The notes below the pieces were generated by a model. The model was not told the DNA's origin and made no database searches. It saw only the letters and a program-made list of their open reading frames with translations. Shown piece by piece: positions 6,122-6,460 of a DNA stretch of 6,460 nt. Made by a program: the position numbers and the translations under genes. The first letter of the stretch is position 1; each line of letters begins with the position of its first letter. This DNA comes from JAUVDZ01 sp964346325 (GTDB taxonomy: Bacteria > Patescibacteriota > Gracilibacteria > UBA1369 > PNNO01), in contig CAYFUK010000054.1 in assembly GCA_964346325.1 (NCBI GenBank), forward strand, positions 1 through 6,460, in the 5' to 3' direction.

Positions 6122-6150
6122 AACAATGGGGCGTGGCCAAGTGGTAAGGC
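6122..6150 (+). repeat. 29-bp direct repeat, left copy (right copy 6430-6458)
   Basis: Bases 6122-6150 and 6430-6458 are identical over 29 positions, with an offset of 308 bases. The repeat is AACAA plus the first 24 bases of the tRNA-Gln sequence. The flanking bases differ on both sides (T6121 against A6429; G6151 against A6459). The two copies bracket the GIY-YIG gene. Confidence 0.95.
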
Positions 6151-6179
6151 GTCCCGCCATGGCGGGGTATTCGGGGGTT
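6127..6179 (+). pseudogene. Broken tRNA-Gln gene copy, truncated in the T-loop
   Basis: Bases 6127-6150 read as the first 25 standard positions of a bacterial tRNA-Gln: T1 followed by GGGGCG, then the D-arm GCC/GGC with AAGTGGTAA. An arm TCCCG, CCATGG, CGGGG follows; it can pair, but its loop has 6 instead of 7 bases and lacks a U before a plausible anticodon. TATTC resembles a variable loop and GGGGG-TTGAT a T-stem and the start of a T-loop. The 3' T-stem and the 3' acceptor strand (CGCCCCA type) are absent, as the sequence runs into the nuclease leader. It cannot form a mature tRNA. It is probably the remnant left by insertion or duplication of the adjacent GIY-YIG unit. Confidence 0.7.
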
Positions 6180-6194
6180 GATAAACAGGAATTA

Positions 6195-6455
6195 ATGTAC
6201 AAAGTATATATATTAAAAAGTAGAAAAGATAATAAACTCTATATTGGACAAACTAATGACATTAAGAATAGGATAAAGAGGCATAATAGAGGAGAAGTTC
6301 GTGCAACTAGAAACCGCAGACCTTTAAAATTAATCACATATAAAGATTTTGAAAGTAGAAAAGAAGCAATGAAAATGGAAAAATACCTAAAGAGCTTGAA
6401 AGGAGGAAATGAATTTAAAAAAATTATGAAACAATGGGGCGTGGCCAAGTGGTAA
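6195..6455 (+). CDS. Small GIY-YIG nuclease-domain protein, ending inside a tRNA-Gln gene
   Basis: An 86-residue stand-alone GIY-YIG domain of the UPF0213/YhbQ-like size class. The GIY strand appears as YKVYIL (2-7) and the YIG strand as LYIGQT (15-20). Likely catalytic Arg26 precedes His30 (NRIKRHN) and a likely metal-binding Glu62 sits in KMEKYLK. GIY-YIG domains cut one DNA strand per active site and occur in repair enzymes, homing endonucleases and restriction enzymes; no extra DNA-recognition domain is present here. ATG 6195 is chosen because it starts exactly at the domain and has AGGA (6187-6190) four bases upstream. The open frame continues upstream to 6102, but that stretch is translated tRNA-like sequence. 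The last six residues, WGVAKW, and the stop are encoded by the first 21 bases of the second tRNA-Gln copy. The gene looks more AT-rich than its neighbours, and seven of its nine Arg codons are AGA/AGG. The family is clear; mobility is inferred. Confidence 0.85.
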   Translation: MYKVYILKSRKDNKLYIGQTNDIKNRIKRHNRGEVRATRNRRPLKLITYKDFESRKEAMKMEKYLKSLKGGNEFKKIMKQWGVAKW

Positions 6456-6458
6456 GGC
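6430..6458 (+). repeat. 29-bp direct repeat, right copy
   Basis: This is the exact partner of 6122-6150. It contains the last codons and stop of the GIY-YIG gene and the beginning of the second tRNA-Gln copy, so coding and tRNA sequence overlap here. Confidence 0.95.
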
Positions 6459-6460
6459 AC
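6435..6460 (+). tRNA. 5' end of tRNA-Gln, running off the window
   Basis: The 26 visible bases match a bacterial tRNA-Gln start: U1, acceptor strand GGGGCG, D-stem GCC paired with GGC, D-loop AAGTGGTAA, then AC, which would begin a normal anticodon stem. The anticodon is outside the window, so the isotype rests on the U1 start and D-arm pattern. It begins inside the GIY-YIG reading frame (21-base overlap) and no promoter is seen between, so it would have to be released from a shared transcript. It could instead be another broken copy. Confidence 0.65.

Noticed and set aside
6102..6194. Annotating the GIY-YIG protein from the first ATG of the open frame at 6102 (117 residues)
   Set aside because: The extra 31 residues are translated intergenic and tRNA-like sequence with no domain character. 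ATG 6195 starts exactly at the domain and has AGGA four bases upstream.
6127..6199. A functional first tRNA-Gln
   Set aside because: There is no 3' T-stem to pair with GGGGG, no 3' acceptor strand, and the anticodon loop has the wrong size.
328..6455. Recoded UGA (Gly) as in Gracilibacteria/Absconditabacteria
   Set aside because: All genes are full length under the standard code and all stops are TAA; no in-frame TGA interrupts any domain. The TGA before the SLH protein precedes a good signal peptide start.

Overview
The window is about 6.5 kb of moderately AT-rich bacterial DNA with tight gene packing. It looks most like a member of the Candidate Phyla Radiation/Patescibacteria, possibly Peregrinibacteria-like. 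That placement is inference from three things: a sorting-signal protein ending in PETGP, a transmembrane stretch and basic residues; an internal SLH-domain surface protein; and a tiny GIY-YIG nuclease gene fused to tRNA sequence. No marker gene proves it. All six complete stop codons are TAA and no gene needs UGA read as an amino acid, so the recoded Gracilibacteria/Absconditabacteria code is not indicated.

Layout. (1) Positions 3-323 (+): the 3' end of a surface protein with a 45-bp tandem repeat and an LPXTG-like C-terminus, followed by a hairpin terminator at 344-373. (2) Positions 328-3579 (-): a three-gene overlapping operon, read right to left. It encodes a fumarate reductase/succinate dehydrogenase flavoprotein, its iron-sulfur subunit, and an HdrB/SdhE-like protein with two cysteine-rich CCG domains. 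No membrane-anchor subunit is encoded. (3) Positions 3644-5974 (-): a 776-residue exported protein with three SLH domains set between coiled-coil modules that share a six-cysteine framework. It has its own terminator at 3594-3625. (4) Positions 5975-6126: a divergent intergenic region with candidate promoters in both directions. (5) Positions 6127-6460 (+): a broken tRNA-Gln copy, an 86-residue GIY-YIG nuclease, and the start of a second tRNA-Gln copy. The two tRNA starts form an exact 29-bp direct repeat 308 bp apart, and the nuclease gene ends inside the second one.

How the parts work together. The operon should make a soluble or peripherally attached fumarate reductase of the A-B-E type, related in layout to thiol:fumarate reductase of methanogens and methylmenaquinol:fumarate reductase of campylobacters. 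The flavoprotein has glutamine where the covalent-FAD histidine normally sits, which points to non-covalent FAD and fumarate reduction rather than succinate oxidation. The iron-sulfur subunit has a shifted cysteine in its last cluster motif. The two surface proteins belong to the cell envelope and are unlikely to be linked to the enzyme. The tRNA/GIY-YIG unit looks like a very small mobile or homing-type element using a tRNA gene as its site, and is the most unusual structure here.
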